The translations under genes and the position numbers were made by a program. Shown piece by piece: positions 24,925 to 35,916 of a DNA stretch of 64,000 nucleotides. The stretch lies in assembly GCF_016918735.1 (NCBI RefSeq), contig NZ_JAFFPR010000022.1, positions 1-64,000 of the forward strand, read 5' to 3'. This stretch comes from Leptospira abararensis. Its GTDB lineage: Bacteria; Spirochaetota; Leptospiria; Leptospirales; Leptospiraceae. Position 1 is the stretch's first letter. Each line of letters opens with the position of its first letter. Under the pieces are notes generated by a model. The model was not told the origin of the DNA, did no database searches, and saw only the letters and a list, made by a program, of their open reading frames with translations.

Positions 24925-25001
24925 AAGGTGAGGCTGTGTGATACAGCACTTACCTTTTCTTGCATCCAAGTCGGAACCGACTAGTTGTCGGTTCCTGTTT
25001 T
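24925..25001 (+). terminator. Terminator region after Cys-rich gene
   Basis: GGAACCGAC (24973-24981) pairs perfectly with GTCGGTTCC (24987-24995) and is followed by TGTTTTTT on the plus strand, so it acts for the plus-strand gene. It overlaps the last codons of convergent smc. A weaker two-part stem-loop with a T-rich tail precedes it (24925-24958). Confidence 0.75.
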
Positions 25002-27764
25002 TTGTGTGATCTGTTTGGAAAGGGATTTGGCTTCGTCTAGTCGAAGTGATAGGATTTTGGAAATTCCTGGTTCTTCGTTGGTGACTCCAAAAATGGCATT
25101 AGCTCTGGAAATTGTAGACTGAGCATGGGAAACAACAATGAACTGTGTTTTATCCTTGAACCGATCTAAAATTTGACAAAACCGAAGTTTGTTGGCCTCA
25201 TCCAAGGCCGCATCAATCTCATCTAAGAAACAGAACGGGCTTGGTTTCACCATATAAATCGCAAAAAGAAGGGCAATCGCTGTGAGTGATTTTTCCCCAC
25301 CAGATAACAGGCGTAAATTCTGAACATGTTTGCCAGGAGGTTCTGCCATAATTTCCACACCGGAATTGAGAGAATCTTCTTTTTCAGTCAGTTCTAGTGT
25401 AGCCCTTCCCCCATTAAATAGTGTTGAGAAGGTTTCTTGGAAATTCTGTTTGATCTTTTCAAATGTTTCCTGGAAAAGTTTTTCCGACTCTTCATTGATT
25501 CGTTTCAAAACTTCTTCAATATCTTTTTTAGAACTTTCAATATCCAACTTTTGTTTTAGATTGTGTTCGTAGATTTCTTTGATATTACGATACTCTTCAA
25601 TCGCAAGTGGGTTAATGGAACCAAGAAGTTGGATTTCCGATTTTGCCGATCGTAATCTTCTTTCCTCGGCCTTTTGGTCGAGTTCAAGTCCCCCTCGCTC
25701 CGTTTCCAATTCTGAATCAGTTAGGGAGTAGTCATTGTATAACTCTTCCACAAGAGAATCAATTTGCACTTTGAGTGCAGAACTGGTTCTTTCCTTCTCC
25801 GAAAGTAAAGGCAAAAGATTTTGGAAGACTTCTTGGTTTTTGGAAATATTAGATTTAATTCCAGAAATTTCTTCCACAAGCGACTGTAAGGTTTCTTTTT
25901 CTGATTCCAAAATTCGACTCATAGACAAAAATTCTTGGTAAGACTCTGCAATTTCTTTTTCTAAAACTTCGACTTCCTTCTCTAAACCATCCTTCTTTTC
26001 ACGAATGACGGATTCTTGTTCTTTTGCACCCAAAATTCGTTTTTGGATTTCACCAATTCGTTCATCAAGGACTGCAATTTCCTTTTGTTGGTTTTCTAAT
26101 CGAGAATTGGATTCGAGAAGTTTTTTCTCGAGTTCCACGATATGGGTTCTTGTTTCTTCCCAATGATTTCGGTGTAAAATGATATTACTTTGGTTATCTC
26201 GAATTCCCCGTGTTAGGTTTTCGTTTTCTAAAATTAAATCTTCGATCGCTTGGTCTATGGTTTCTTTTTTGGAAAGGATCCCATCTTTATCAAAAAGTAA
26301 GTTTCTAAAATCATCTTCCCGTTTCAAAAACCCTGTGAGGTTTTCCTTATAACGATCGAGTTGGATTTCGCGAAGTTCCGCAATACCATTCGGAACCTTA
26401 GAAGACTCTAAATTTGTAATAGCAGATTTTAATTTGTTGGTAAAACTTTCTAAATCGGAAAGAAGAGCGACTTTATCGGCATTTCGAATCGCCTCTCCTT
26501 CGCTCGATTCTTTCTTTTTGTTTTCTAACTCTTGGATGAGCTCAAGGATTACCGTTTTTTGTTTGTCCCGAAGAGTGATATGGCGTTTTTCATTTTCTTT
26601 GATGCGACCTTCTTTTTCCTCAATAGACTTTTCTTCCTCTTTGATGGAAAGCTCCAATGAAACTCGGGTAGTTTCCAAACTTTGGATCTCTTCCTGGAGA
26701 GTGGTTTGAATTTCTCTTTGGCGTTCGTTTTCGAGTTCAATCGCTCGTTTTTCCACTTCCAGTTTGATGGTGGCTTGGTTTTCCGTTTCTAAAGCAGATA
26801 GAATTTCTCCAATCCGAAGCTCATACTCCAAAATAAAGGTTTTGTTTTTGGCAATTTTCTCTTTTTGGATTTGGCTTTTAGAAAGATGATCAAATAATTT
26901 TTTATCAATTTCAGCGATCTCTCTTTCTTTCACTTCTTTGGTAGTTTCTTTTTCAGAAATTAAATTGGTTTCGTTTTGGATGAGAGATAAAATCGATTTA
27001 TTTTTTTCGCGAATTTCAAGTAAGTCTTCATCAGATTTTTTCATTCGACGTTTGAAATCACGTAGTTTGAGAAACCTTAAGTTTTTATCCGATTCATCCA
27101 AATCCGATTTGAGTTTGAAGTATTGCTCTGCTTTTTCAGATTGTTTTTCTTTCACTTCCAGGTCTTTGACCATGGAGTTCATAATGTCTTGGATGCGAAG
27201 TAAGTTCTGGTTGGTATCATCCAACTTTTTTGTGGCTTCTTTACGATCGAGTTTGAAACGAGAAACTCCAGCGGCTTCTTCAAAGATGGCCCTTCTTTCT
27301 TCTGGTTTGGAATTGAGAATTTGGTCTACTCGACCTTGTTCCAAAATGCTATAACTAGACTTACCAATTCCTGTATCGAGGAGAGTTTTTTCGATATCCT
27401 TTCTTGTGGTTCTGATATCATTCAGATAGTATTCGTTTTCCCCGTCTGGATACAAACGGCGAGTGATTTTGACGGATGGATAATCAATGTTGAAAAACCG
27501 GTCATCATTATCAAAAAGGATCGAAACTTCAGCGAAACCTGCAGCTCGCCTACTCTCTGTTCCGTGGAAGATGACATCATCCATCTTCTCGCCGCGAAGT
27601 CCTTTGGCACTTTTTTCTCCAAAGACCCATTTTACGGAATCCACGATATTTGATTTCCCCGAACCATTCGGTCCGACGACAGCAGTAAATCCAGGATCAA
27701 AATTGATCTCTGTTTCATCCGCAAATGTTTTGAATCCAACAATACTCAGGCTCTTTAAATGCAT
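24981..27764 (-). CDS. smc: Chromosome segregation protein SMC
   Basis: SMC organises and helps segregate the chromosome as an ATP-driven ring with ScpA and ScpB. The 927-residue protein has the ABC head split between its ends: Walker [10 protein letters not shown] (31-39), signature LSGGEKS (820-826) and Walker B FLDEID with Asp848 and Glu849, followed by the switch His in VVSHAQ. Between them run long charged coiled coils. Typical bacterial SMC is about 1150-1190 residues with a globular hinge of about 150 residues in the middle. No glycine-rich hinge is visible here; only a short break with [19 protein letters not shown] near 450-470 interrupts the coil. It is divergent from the Maf-like gene. 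Confidence 0.88.
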   Translation of the reverse strand: MHLKSLSIVGFKTFADETEINFDPGFTAVVGPNGSGKSNIVDSVKWVFGEKSAKGLRGEKMDDVIFHGTESRRAAGFAEVSILFDNDDRFFNIDYPSVKITRRLYPDGENEYYLNDIRTTRKDIEKTLLDTGIGKSSYSILEQGRVDQILNSKPEERRAIFEEAAGVSRFKLDRKEATKKLDDTNQNLLRIQDIMNSMVKDLEVKEKQSEKAEQYFKLKSDLDESDKNLRFLKLRDFKRRMKKSDEDLLEIREKNKSILSLIQNETNLISEKETTKEVKEREIAEIDKKLFDHLSKSQIQKEKIAKNKTFILEYELRIGEILSALETENQATIKLEVEKRAIELENERQREIQTTLQEEIQSLETTRVSLELSIKEEEKSIEEKEGRIKENEKRHITLRDKQKTVILELIQELENKKKESSEGEAIRNADKVALLSDLESFTNKLKSAITNLESSKVPNGIAELREIQLDRYKENLTGFLKREDDFRNLLFDKDGILSKKETIDQAIEDLILENENLTRGIRDNQSNIILHRNHWEETRTHIVELEKKLLESNSRLENQQKEIAVLDERIGEIQKRILGAKEQESVIREKKDGLEKEVEVLEKEIAESYQEFLSMSRILESEKETLQSLVEEISGIKSNISKNQEVFQNLLPLLSEKERTSSALKVQIDSLVEELYNDYSLTDSELETERGGLELDQKAEERRLRSAKSEIQLLGSINPLAIEEYRNIKEIYEHNLKQKLDIESSKKDIEEVLKRINEESEKLFQETFEKIKQNFQETFSTLFNGGRATLELTEKEDSLNSGVEIMAEPPGKHVQNLRLLSGGEKSLTAIALLFAIYMVKPSPFCFLDEIDAALDEANKLRFCQILDRFKDKTQFIVVSHAQSTISRANAIFGVTNEEPGISKILSLRLDEAKSLSKQITQKTGTDN

Positions 27765-27842
27765 ATATGTTTCGCCGTTCGATTTCCCTGTTTCCCGGTT
27801 GACACAACTTGGGAGACATAAGAAAAAACCTTAGATAGTATT

Positions 27843-29774
27843 ATGTCCCAAATTATCGATCCCATTTCCAGTGAAATTTTTGAAAGGAAGCCGTACTTAC
27901 AAAATTATTTCAGAAACTTCCAAACTGGAAATCTCTGGGAACTGGGTTCTGCCAAGAAGACGGGGGAATATTATGTCTCATTAAATGGCGCTCCCCTCTC
28001 TTCTTCCTTCTCTCCACTCACGCAAGCCCTTCGCCTTTTAGATACCTATTCTTTAAAACCCACTGACATAGTCATTTTATTTGGGCTTGGAAATCCCCAC
28101 CTCATTCAAAAAATTAGCGAAACCTTAGCGCCCGGTCAAATTCTCATTCTCATTGGAGACGATGAAACCCTAATCCCCGTTATTTGGGACAAAATTTTAA
28201 AATCAGTAATGACAGTTCCAGGCCGCCATTTATTCTCAGGCGAACTTTTTTTCCCTTTGTTTTTTAACTACTTAGATTCTCTACCAATCGAACGTGTGAG
28301 TGGACTGAAAATCATTCGTAATCCTACAGACACAAATCGTAATCCCGTCTATCGTGAGTTAGAAGAAAAAACCCAAACTGTTTTTTCAGCCAAAATGAGT
28401 GACCTACTCACTAAGTTTGAATTTGAAAGGTTATGGATCAAAAACTCCATTTGGAACTTGGTCCATGTAGGAAAAGAGTCTCCCGTTCGTTTTCCCATCT
28501 CTTCTTTGAAAGATAAATTCCAAGGACTTACCGCTGTACTCGTGTCAGCGGGCCCTAGTTTACGAAAAAACCTTCCTTGGTTACAATCTGTTCGGGAAAA
28601 AGTATTTGTTTTCTCTTGTGATACTTCACTCAAAGTTCTTTTTAAAGCAGGGATTTTGGCGGATGGGGTAGTCACACTGGACGCCCAAACCAATTCCTTT
28701 TTCCATTTTATGGGCGAGACTCTCCACCAAATTCCCCTCTTTGCCGATTTGGTAAGCTCCCCCACACTTTTACGAGAACCTCTGTTTCAATCGGTAGTTC
28801 ATTCGGTCACTGCAAAATACCAAGTCGATGCGGAAGGATCTCTTGTCCGAGAAGTCACTGCCGGCGGGGAACTCGCCGAACAGGTGTTTACTGAAGTGGG
28901 CGATATCCAATCAGGGGGATCTGTTGCCACTACTGCCTTTGATATGTTACGTTTTATGGGATTTACTTCCGTGTATTTTCTCGGCCAAGACTTGGCTTAT
29001 TCCGGCAGAGAGATCCATTCCACAGGAACTCATCACAATGAAAAATGGCTGACCCTCCTAAACCGGAAAAACAGTTTAGAAAGAATCAATGAAGTGATCA
29101 TTCGAAAAAGAGAAACCAGGTTTGTTCCCAGGGCCGATGGAAAAGGTTCTGTTCTGACCGATTATGTTCTGGATTTATATCGTCACTGGTTTGAAGAATC
29201 AGCAACCACTGTGAGTGGGATGCGACTTTTCAATGTGAATGAGGACGGGGCACTCATTGCAGGCATCGAATCGGTAAGCCCGGAAAAAGCAAAAAAGACC
29301 TTGGACGGTACTCCCGCCCACAGCTACCCTTGGCGAGATCTTCCCATTTGGAAATCGAACCATGCCGATGGAGATTCTTCCAGTGGCACTGTTTCCTCGC
29401 TGGACAAAAAAATTCAAAAAAAAGAATCCCAGCGGAATCAAAAAGGCAAACCACCCCACTACTTACATCACCAAGGTTCCGAATTACTATTCCGGCGAAT
29501 CCAAAAGGACATTCAATTTATGGAAGATGGACTCGGACGATTTGAAAGAGAAACACCGAAAGAGTCGTTTCAGGATTCCGATATTTGGATTTGGATGAGA
29601 GAAGAGTCGTATTTAAGGAGAATGGTGCGTAAAACCGAAATTTATATTTTGCGTCATAAAGATTTGGAGTCGGAGAGAAAAAACCAACTTTTGATCCAAT
29701 CGATTAAAAAAGAAATTCGTTACTTAAAACGAAGCCTTTATCCAATGATGGATTCATTTCCTGAAAAAGGATGA
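27843..29774 (+). CDS. Motility-associated (Maf/DUF115) glycosyltransferase-like protein
   Basis: The 643-residue protein matches the DUF115/MAF_flag10 family. Recognisable parts are the central AVLVSAGPSLRKNLPWL (about 230-246), FSCDTSLKVLFKAGILADGVVTLDAQ and YFLGQDLAYSGREIHSTGTH (about 378-397). In other bacteria Maf proteins attach pseudaminic or legionaminic acid to flagellin, and relatives act as 6-hydroxymethylpterin pyrophosphokinases. No flagellin or nonulosonic acid genes are nearby, so the target is unclear. The basic C-terminal part (about 490-643) is helical. The 3' end overlaps a convergent gene by 37 bases. Confidence 0.8.
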   Translation: MSQIIDPISSEIFERKPYLQNYFRNFQTGNLWELGSAKKTGEYYVSLNGAPLSSSFSPLTQALRLLDTYSLKPTDIVILFGLGNPHLIQKISETLAPGQILILIGDDETLIPVIWDKILKSVMTVPGRHLFSGELFFPLFFNYLDSLPIERVSGLKIIRNPTDTNRNPVYRELEEKTQTVFSAKMSDLLTKFEFERLWIKNSIWNLVHVGKESPVRFPISSLKDKFQGLTAVLVSAGPSLRKNLPWLQSVREKVFVFSCDTSLKVLFKAGILADGVVTLDAQTNSFFHFMGETLHQIPLFADLVSSPTLLREPLFQSVVHSVTAKYQVDAEGSLVREVTAGGELAEQVFTEVGDIQSGGSVATTAFDMLRFMGFTSVYFLGQDLAYSGREIHSTGTHHNEKWLTLLNRKNSLERINEVIIRKRETRFVPRADGKGSVLTDYVLDLYRHWFEESATTVSGMRLFNVNEDGALIAGIESVSPEKAKKTLDGTPAHSYPWRDLPIWKSNHADGDSSSGTVSSLDKKIQKKESQRNQKGKPPHYLHHQGSELLFRRIQKDIQFMEDGLGRFERETPKESFQDSDIWIWMREESYLRRMVRKTEIYILRHKDLESERKNQLLIQSIKKEIRYLKRSLYPMMDSFPEKG

Positions 29775-30367
29775 AAAACAGAATTGTCTTCAAACTCAGG
29801 AAAATAGTCAAAAAATAGTTTTTGAGAGACCACTCGATAAGCAAAAGGATTTTTTTTCACATAACCATCAGTATATGGTAATGCGGGCAATTGGTGGAAG
29901 TTAATTCTTTCTTCAAAATTGATAAAGTCGCGACGAGTGAGTTCTGGTCGTAATTCCAAAGCGGTTTCTTTCATCAAATTCCAATCCAATTTGAAACTCA
30001 TCCTTGCCCCACGAAAGGCAGGAGACCTTTCCAGTAAATTGACGAGGCGTTTCACCGGACAATCCATATGGTAGTATTTGGTTACATAAACTTTGACAAA
30101 GCGTGCAGCAAGTCCCATCGGTTCCCAAATCAGTTCTGACTCAGTATTTTCTGATTCTTCTTTTTTGATTTCGCTAAGTACAACATGTAACTCTGGAATG
30201 GATAACCTTCCCGTCATAATGAGAGAAGATTCTTCCATTCCAAATTCACCGTAATACAACCATTTGTAGAAGTCTTGGATATCCGCTTCCGGATGGTCTT
30301 CTACAAATTTAGTAAGAAGGAATAATTTTTCCTTTTGTGTGAGTGTTGATTCTCTTTCGGTTTGCAT
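29738..30367 (-). CDS. Conserved-looking protein of unknown function
   Basis: I do not recognise this 209-residue protein. It is acidic at the N-terminus, has no signal peptide or membrane segments, and carries Tyr/Phe/Trp-rich motifs such as DIQDFYKWLYYGEFGMEES (near 35-53) and FFDYFPEFEDNSVFHPF near the end. It starts two bases after the plsY stop and so belongs to the smpB-der-plsY run. Its 3' end overlaps the convergent Maf-like gene by 37 bases. Confidence 0.65.
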   Translation of the reverse strand: MQTERESTLTQKEKLFLLTKFVEDHPEADIQDFYKWLYYGEFGMEESSLIMTGRLSIPELHVVLSEIKKEESENTESELIWEPMGLAARFVKVYVTKYYHMDCPVKRLVNLLERSPAFRGARMSFKLDWNLMKETALELRPELTRRDFINFEERINFHQLPALPYTDGYVKKNPFAYRVVSQKLFFDYFPEFEDNSVFHPFSGNESIIG

Positions 30368-30369
30368 TC

Positions 30370-30978
30370 CTAAGTTGCTCGTAGTTCTTTACCTAACACC
30401 AAACGTTTGATGTTTTCTCTATGAGAATAGGAAATGAGAAAAAAAGTAGCAACTAACACAAAAAAGATGATTGGTTGGTATTCAGAATCAGGAATGAACT
30501 TTGTTGTTCCAAAATACCAAATAGGCATGGATAATGTCGCAAGGATGGACCCGAGTGAGACAAATCCCGAAATCTTATATACGATAAAAAAGATCAGAAC
30601 GGCACAAACAGTGACAATGGGAACCAGAGTCATGTACACACCGAGAGCGGTGGCGACACCTTTCCCCCCTTTGAAGTGGAGGAAGGGAGTGAACGTATGC
30701 CCAAGGATGGCAACAGAACCAAGTAGGATTTCTGTCGTGGTGAGAGAATAAGGCGATTCAATATAAGAGGCTAGAACGACCGGGATGGCACCTTTCAATG
30801 CATCTAAAAAGAGAGCAATGATTCCATACTTCCAACCGATGACCCGACCAACATTGGTCGCACCAATATTTCGGCTGCCGTGTTCACGGATGTCAATCCC
30901 ACGCACTTGTTTGGCCAGGAGAAACCCAACCGGAATGCCACCCAAAAGGTAGCTAAATAGGACCATGGCAAGTATCAT
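30370..30978 (-). CDS. plsY: Acyl-phosphate:glycerol-3-phosphate acyltransferase
   Basis: PlsY transfers an acyl chain from acyl phosphate to glycerol 3-phosphate, starting phospholipid synthesis in the inner membrane. The 202-residue length and five to six hydrophobic segments are typical. All three conserved loops are present: GGIPVGFLLAK (14-24), EHGSRNIGATNVGR (33-46) and GGKGVATALGV (about 104-114). It overlaps der by four bases upstream and is followed closely by an unknown gene. Confidence 0.93.
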   Translation of the reverse strand: MILAMVLFSYLLGGIPVGFLLAKQVRGIDIREHGSRNIGATNVGRVIGWKYGIIALFLDALKGAIPVVLASYIESPYSLTTTEILLGSVAILGHTFTPFLHFKGGKGVATALGVYMTLVPIVTVCAVLIFFIVYKISGFVSLGSILATLSMPIWYFGTTKFIPDSEYQPIIFFVLVATFFLISYSHRENIKRLVLGKELRAT

Positions 30979-32327
30979 TCCTTGCCCTCCTTACCCTCGT
31001 TTCTGTTGCGGAGTTCGATCTCAACGGCTAGGCCATCTAACCCAAACTCTGTTACTATACTCTTTCGGTAAAAACTCAGTATATTTGACGGAAAGAGTTT
31101 CGTATCATTAACAAAGAATAAAATTTTAAAAGGAATCTGGGAAACTTGCGTGGCGTAATACACCTTCGGAGGTCTGTTCGATGCCTTCTGCACCTTATTT
31201 TTGCCCCCCCACTTGCTTAACCAGTCATTTAAGGCACGAGTGGTCAGCTTTTTCTGAGACTTTTCGTAGAGGGCTACGACTGATTCTAGGAGTTTGTGGG
31301 TTCGGAGTTTCTCTTTGGCCGAGAGGGAAAGAAGTGGTCGTTCCTTCAAAATCGAAAGTTTTGCTTCCATCCGGTCTTTGAAATGTTTCCAAGAATTGGA
31401 TTCTTTTTCGGGAACGAGGTCCCACTTGTTGACCGCTACAATCATGGGTTTTCCGAGTTCTTGGATTTCCCCAAAGATCTTTTTATCAAATTCACCGAGT
31501 CCCTTCATGGCATCGATAAGTAGGACCACAACATCAGCCTCCCCCAAACTATGAAGGGTTCGTTTGTAAGAATAGAATTCTAAACTTTCGCCGGTTTTGG
31601 ATTTTCTTCGAATCCCGGCTGTGTCTATAATTTCTAATTTATGGTTTTGAAAATAGAACTGATCAGATACAGAATCTCTGGTGGTTCCTGGCACATCACT
31701 TACCACTGCCCTCTTGTAACCAAGGAAGGTATTCAGAAGTGAGGACTTACCAGAGTTAGGTTTTCCGATAATGGCAATTTTGCAATAGGGGTCTTCCGGC
31801 ATTTTGATTTTGTCGGGAAGGAAAAAATTGATCTTTTGGTAAAGTAGATCGAAGTTTCGACGCCCCAATGCCGAGATCGGAAGGAGTTCGTTTAACCCCA
31901 GTTTGTAAAACGGTTCCAAGTCATATTCATCTTGTTCTGTATCAACTTTATTGATGAGAGTCAAAACCATTTTATCTTTCAGAACTTCATCTTTTTTCAA
32001 AAGTTCGATGAGTTTGTAATCATACTTACGTAGGTCTTTATGATCGATCACATGTAGGATTAAATCCGAATTTCGTAAATGTTCGAAAGCTATTTCAATG
32101 ATCTCACCTGAGATTTCGTCGATATTTTCGATATCTAAACCGGGTGTGTCAGACAATGTGAAAGGAATTTTAAACTCTGCCCTTTCGACTGTCTTTTGTA
32201 ATACGTCTCTTGTCACACCAGCTGTATTTTCTGTGATGGCACTTTGTGCTCGGAGAATGGCGTTGAATAATGTGGACTTACCCACATTTTGACGGCCAAC
32301 GATGGTGACCACTGGAAGTCCTTTCAT
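30975..32327 (-). CDS. der: Ribosome-assembly GTPase Der (EngA)
   Basis: Der has two tandem GTPase domains and a KH-like tail and is needed for 50S ribosome maturation. In the 450-residue protein the first P-loop is GRQNVGKST (11-19), with DTPGLD and NKVD; the second is GKPNSGKSS (about 185-193), with [10 protein letters not shown] and NKWDL. The C-terminal KH-like domain (about 350-445) includes [21 protein letters not shown]. It overlaps smpB and plsY by four bases each, indicating a tight operon. Confidence 0.96.
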   Translation of the reverse strand: MKGLPVVTIVGRQNVGKSTLFNAILRAQSAITENTAGVTRDVLQKTVERAEFKIPFTLSDTPGLDIENIDEISGEIIEIAFEHLRNSDLILHVIDHKDLRKYDYKLIELLKKDEVLKDKMVLTLINKVDTEQDEYDLEPFYKLGLNELLPISALGRRNFDLLYQKINFFLPDKIKMPEDPYCKIAIIGKPNSGKSSLLNTFLGYKRAVVSDVPGTTRDSVSDQFYFQNHKLEIIDTAGIRRKSKTGESLEFYSYKRTLHSLGEADVVVLLIDAMKGLGEFDKKIFGEIQELGKPMIVAVNKWDLVPEKESNSWKHFKDRMEAKLSILKERPLLSLSAKEKLRTHKLLESVVALYEKSQKKLTTRALNDWLSKWGGKNKVQKASNRPPKVYYATQVSQIPFKILFFVNDTKLFPSNILSFYRKSIVTEFGLDGLAVEIELRNRNEGKEGKE

Positions 32328-32812
32328 TTGCGTAGGTGTTCCTTCATGGCTCTTTCCATATCGATTTTGGCTTCCTTTTTTTGAATGTCGTCACGTTTGT
32401 CGTAAAGTTTTTTTGGTTTGGCTAGAGCAACATCTATCTTTACCAAACGATTGTTTTTAAAGAAACAGCGAGTGGCAACGAGTACAAGACCTTTTTCTTT
32501 AATAGATCGATCTATTTTTTCAATTTCTTTTGCCTTAAGTAATAGTTTGCGAGGTCGAATTTCTGGATGGTTCGCATAACCTCCGTTTTTGTAAGGAGGG
32601 ATTTGAAAGTTTTCTAAAAACACTTCCCCATTTCGCACTTTAGCAAAACAATCCGTCAGGTTTCCTTTTTTTTCTCTAAGGGCTTTCACCTCAGAACCTG
32701 TGAGTACAACACCGGCCTCGAACGAATCCAATAGTTCGAAATTGAACTTTGCCTTTTTATTGATTAAAGGATCGGTTCCGCGTGGTTTGTCGTCTTTTTT
32801 GGTTTTGCCCAT
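32324..32812 (-). CDS. smpB: SsrA-binding protein SmpB
   Basis: SmpB carries tmRNA to stalled ribosomes for trans-translation. The 162-residue product has the OB-fold core with [29 protein letters not shown], the RNA-binding [23 protein letters not shown] segment and a basic C-terminal tail that reaches the decoding centre. The tmRNA gene itself is not in this window. It follows the AAA-vWA gene by five bases and overlaps der by four. Confidence 0.95.
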   Translation of the reverse strand: MGKTKKDDKPRGTDPLINKKAKFNFELLDSFEAGVVLTGSEVKALREKKGNLTDCFAKVRNGEVFLENFQIPPYKNGGYANHPEIRPRKLLLKAKEIEKIDRSIKEKGLVLVATRCFFKNNRLVKIDVALAKPKKLYDKRDDIQKKEAKIDMERAMKEHLRK

Positions 32813-32817
32813 ATTGA

Positions 32818-35800
32818 TTACGAACGAAGGGAATGGTGGGTTTGCACCAGTCTTGCAATTTCTGCTCCAATGAGATTTGGCATGGAATAAAAGTTATCAG
32901 CCGTAATCTGCAGGGAGTCATGGAACACATGTTCCGCAATGTAGCGAGACCCAAGTCCCACCCCTAAAAATACATAATTTTTCTCCTGGTTTTTCAGTAC
33001 AGCTTCTTTCAGTTTTCTGGTGTCAAAAGATGCCAGTTCGTCCTCTATATAGGTCTTGGCTCTTTGGCCGCGGAAGTCCGATAAAATCACTATGATTTTG
33101 GTTTGGGCATCGGGGGAAAAATACCGTTCCGAATTGGTAAGGACTTGGTATTCTGGAATGCTGTCCCCATGCCAATTTTTGCAGAGTGCGCTAAAGACTT
33201 CCTCTTCTTTTTCGGCAGTATAGTCTTCCTCGGCAGATTTTAGATTATAAATGTCAACAGTGTCTTTGGAGTTTTTGATATCACAAAAAGTGTGGACACT
33301 GGTTTTGATATCATGTTCGTTTAAGATATGTAAGCTGACAAGAAGTGCCGAAAGCATGGCAATCGAATACTCGAAGTTAAAGATCCTTCGGCATTTTGAC
33401 ACGAGGAATGTCACTTCCACACCTTTTAGTTTTTCATCGTTTTTTTCGATTGTGGTTTTATCGAAGATTTTTGTATCTCCCCTGCCACTTTTGTAGGAAA
33501 TGTATTTCCTGGCATCAACCCTAGATCCTTCATTTTTGTACATCCGGTTGATGTCAATTTCTGGATCAAAGAGTTGTTCTAAATTGAGTTCTACCTCTTC
33601 CAATTCTTTTCCAAACACAGACTTAAACTCTTCTAGACCGACCATAATGGAATAGTCCCAAAGAAGACGGCGTTTTTTTAAGAATTGTTTGTAGAGTTCT
33701 TCCGTTCGGTAACCCCAAGCCCCACCGCCACCTTGTGGTTCTCCCTGTCCTTGGTTTCCTTGGGTGTCTTGTCCATACCATGCATCCGGTCCTTCTTTGG
33801 TACCACCCCCGGTTTCTGGCGTATTGATCTCAATTCCTCGTTTGGTCTCTGCACCTGAATTCAGTTTTTTTGCAATACCTGTTAGTGGGTCACGTTTATG
33901 AAGTTCCGGATCCCACCAATTCTTTCGATTTAGTCCTGATTCAACGGTAAACGTTTTTTTTTTCTCTTCGATTTCCTCGAAGAGTGTTGAGACCACTTCC
34001 ACACCCGAAAGAAATCCTTCGAGGAGTCTTTCGAGTTCCTTTCTTTCTTTGGGATCAGCAATTTGGTTTGTGTAATAGATCTTTCCCCCACGGATCGCGA
34101 TATCTTTCACATCGGTTTGGTTGTAACGATAGATATGATTTTTCCATTTGAGAAGATTGGAGATTCCAAATCGATAGGGCATTAGGTTTGCCGAACCAAT
34201 CGTACGTTTTTCTGCGAGTTCCTTTGCTTTGAGATGGAAGCGTGCCAAACTGCGAGGAAGGACACCTTCCGGAAGGTAAAATTCTAAAATTTCTTCTAGG
34301 ACTTTCACATCTTCGAGTTCTGGAAAAAGAATAGGAGTAAAACGGTTACGAAATGCTCGAGAGATCGTGGTCACCGATTTGGAAGCTCGGAACGATTTCA
34401 TCCCAAAAACAACAGAAGTCTCTGTGAGTTGGATCGGAAGATACTCACCCGACTCCGGTGGCAAAGTGAGAGACCTGGCATCATCGGTGAGCATATTCAT
34501 CTTTTCGACAAGTTCCGCTCCAGCAGATTCGAGTCCAGAGATAAGGATGATATGACCCTTTCGGATAGAGCGTGTTAGGGGGCCGTCCACCCAAGCGACA
34601 CTTTCGATATTTCCTTCTTCTGTCGGTTTCAAAGCACCAACTACATCAGAGGTATGCATTCCTTTGGATAACATCACGGACTCAAGTTCAATACCTGTGA
34701 GTTCGGTAAATAAAGGTAAGAATTCTTGTGGGTCTTGGTCTTCTCTGTATTCAACGAGAATGTTTTCTTTGGCTTGGATGGCAGTGAATACTTGGTCTAA
34801 GAAATGTAATACTGGTTCTGGTGTGGGGTAAGTGGAAAGGAGAGAGATGGTTTTTTTCTCATCCCAAGTTTTGATTTCTTTGTCGTTCCAAAAAATCGTA
34901 GAACCTTGCACATAACCTTTAGTAGGAACTACTTTGATTCCTCCACCAAACTCGGATTCAATGAGTTCTCTTTGTTTGGCTCTATCTTCTTTTTTACGGA
35001 ATGGTTCTTCGAATAAATACAAAGCCTCTCTGGCAGCAACTGCTTTGTCTTTCGCACCGAATAGAACTAGACGATTACAATACTTTTGGAGAGTTCTTAA
35101 ATTAAAGTGGTATTTTTCTAAATCACCCTTTCCAATTTCTCCAGACTTGATCCGAGCTTCTGATTCCAAACTAATTTTGATGATTTGTTTCAGAACATCT
35201 TCTGCAAGCATGGGATAGAGTTTTTTTAAGATATAAAACATCTCGTCCGGTGAGTAAGGATCTACATAGACAACGGCAAAATGTTTGGTAATATCAAAGG
35301 GAAGTGGTTTTCTACCTTCAAACCCTTCGCTTGGGTTTTGCGTTCCAATAAACCAAAACCCTGTTTTTCCATTCACTCTTTCCCCACTCCCTTCCAAAAG
35401 ATCTAAGTAGGTGGATTCATAAACGGAAGAAAATCGTTTGATGATATTGGGTGCACAAAGGTTCATCTCATCGGCAACAAAACTAAGCCCTTCCGAAAGA
35501 GCATTGGTGAGTGGCCCATTCGACCAAGTAAATCCTTTCCCATCTAGGAGAATTCGGTAGGATCCGATCAGGTCTTCGGGAAGTGTGTCTTCATTGAAAC
35601 TGAACCGAAGTGTAGGTTGTTTGCGAAGTGAGTTGATATAATAGACAAGAGCGTTTTTTCCTACACCAGCATCCCCTACGAGTAGGACAGGAATTCCCTC
35701 GAGCATAGGGTATAGAATTTTTTGTAAGGTTTGTTTGACCGAGTCGGTTTCGACCAGGCTAGAAGGAAAAATAGGAAACTTATTGGAGTGCGGGAGAACC

Positions 35801-35835
35801 GGCACTTTCACATCGGCAATGGTTACAAAATCCAT
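32818..35835 (-). CDS. Large AAA-AAA-vWA protein (midasin-like layout)
   Basis: Numbered from the ATG at 35835 (1005 residues; a TTG at 35856 is also possible). The first AAA module is of the MoxR/dynein type: Walker A GDAGVGKN (54-61, Asn where Ser/Thr is usual) and Walker B FVADEMNL with DE at 122-123, then [12 protein letters not shown] as sensor 1. A second AAA-like module (about 325-570) keeps the overall pattern but has no P-loop. A linker with a Gly/Gln-rich stretch (near 680-710) leads to a C-terminal vWA domain (about 805-1005). Its MIDAS position reads LVSKC instead of DxSxS, though ILSDFRGQR matches a later vWA motif. This resembles midasin and MoxR-vWA remodelling machines in one chain. 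No client is evident. smpB follows five bases downstream. Confidence 0.75.
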   Translation of the reverse strand: MDFVTIADVKVPVLPHSNKFPIFPSSLVETDSVKQTLQKILYPMLEGIPVLLVGDAGVGKNALVYYINSLRKQPTLRFSFNEDTLPEDLIGSYRILLDGKGFTWSNGPLTNALSEGLSFVADEMNLCAPNIIKRFSSVYESTYLDLLEGSGERVNGKTGFWFIGTQNPSEGFEGRKPLPFDITKHFAVVYVDPYSPDEMFYILKKLYPMLAEDVLKQIIKISLESEARIKSGEIGKGDLEKYHFNLRTLQKYCNRLVLFGAKDKAVAAREALYLFEEPFRKKEDRAKQRELIESEFGGGIKVVPTKGYVQGSTIFWNDKEIKTWDEKKTISLLSTYPTPEPVLHFLDQVFTAIQAKENILVEYREDQDPQEFLPLFTELTGIELESVMLSKGMHTSDVVGALKPTEEGNIESVAWVDGPLTRSIRKGHIILISGLESAGAELVEKMNMLTDDARSLTLPPESGEYLPIQLTETSVVFGMKSFRASKSVTTISRAFRNRFTPILFPELEDVKVLEEILEFYLPEGVLPRSLARFHLKAKELAEKRTIGSANLMPYRFGISNLLKWKNHIYRYNQTDVKDIAIRGGKIYYTNQIADPKERKELERLLEGFLSGVEVVSTLFEEIEEKKKTFTVESGLNRKNWWDPELHKRDPLTGIAKKLNSGAETKRGIEINTPETGGGTKEGPDAWYGQDTQGNQGQGEPQGGGGAWGYRTEELYKQFLKKRRLLWDYSIMVGLEEFKSVFGKELEEVELNLEQLFDPEIDINRMYKNEGSRVDARKYISYKSGRGDTKIFDKTTIEKNDEKLKGVEVTFLVSKCRRIFNFEYSIAMLSALLVSLHILNEHDIKTSVHTFCDIKNSKDTVDIYNLKSAEEDYTAEKEEEVFSALCKNWHGDSIPEYQVLTNSERYFSPDAQTKIIVILSDFRGQRAKTYIEDELASFDTRKLKEAVLKNQEKNYVFLGVGLGSRYIAEHVFHDSLQITADNFYSMPNLIGAEIARLVQTHHSLRS

Positions 35836-35880
35836 ATCCTTCAGATTTCTACTCAATTCCTAGGTGTAAACCAAATTCTA

Positions 35881-35910
35881 TTGACCGGTACCTCCACCAA
35901 AAACCATGAT
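35881..35910 (+). promoter_or_regulatory. Candidate promoter for aminotransferase gene
   Basis: TTGACC (35881-35886) and CATGAT (35905-35910) are 18 bases apart. The predicted transcription start falls at or next to the ATG at 35917, and no ribosome binding site is visible, which would make the mRNA leaderless. Confidence 0.4.
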
Positions 35911-35916
35911 GATTCC

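Noticed and set aside
27799..27827. TTGACA upstream of the Maf-like gene as promoter
   Set aside because: No acceptable -10 lies 16-18 bases downstream on the plus strand.
25330..27834. Long plus-strand frames across smc
   Set aside because: They are antisense to coiled-coil codons of smc and carry no domain features.
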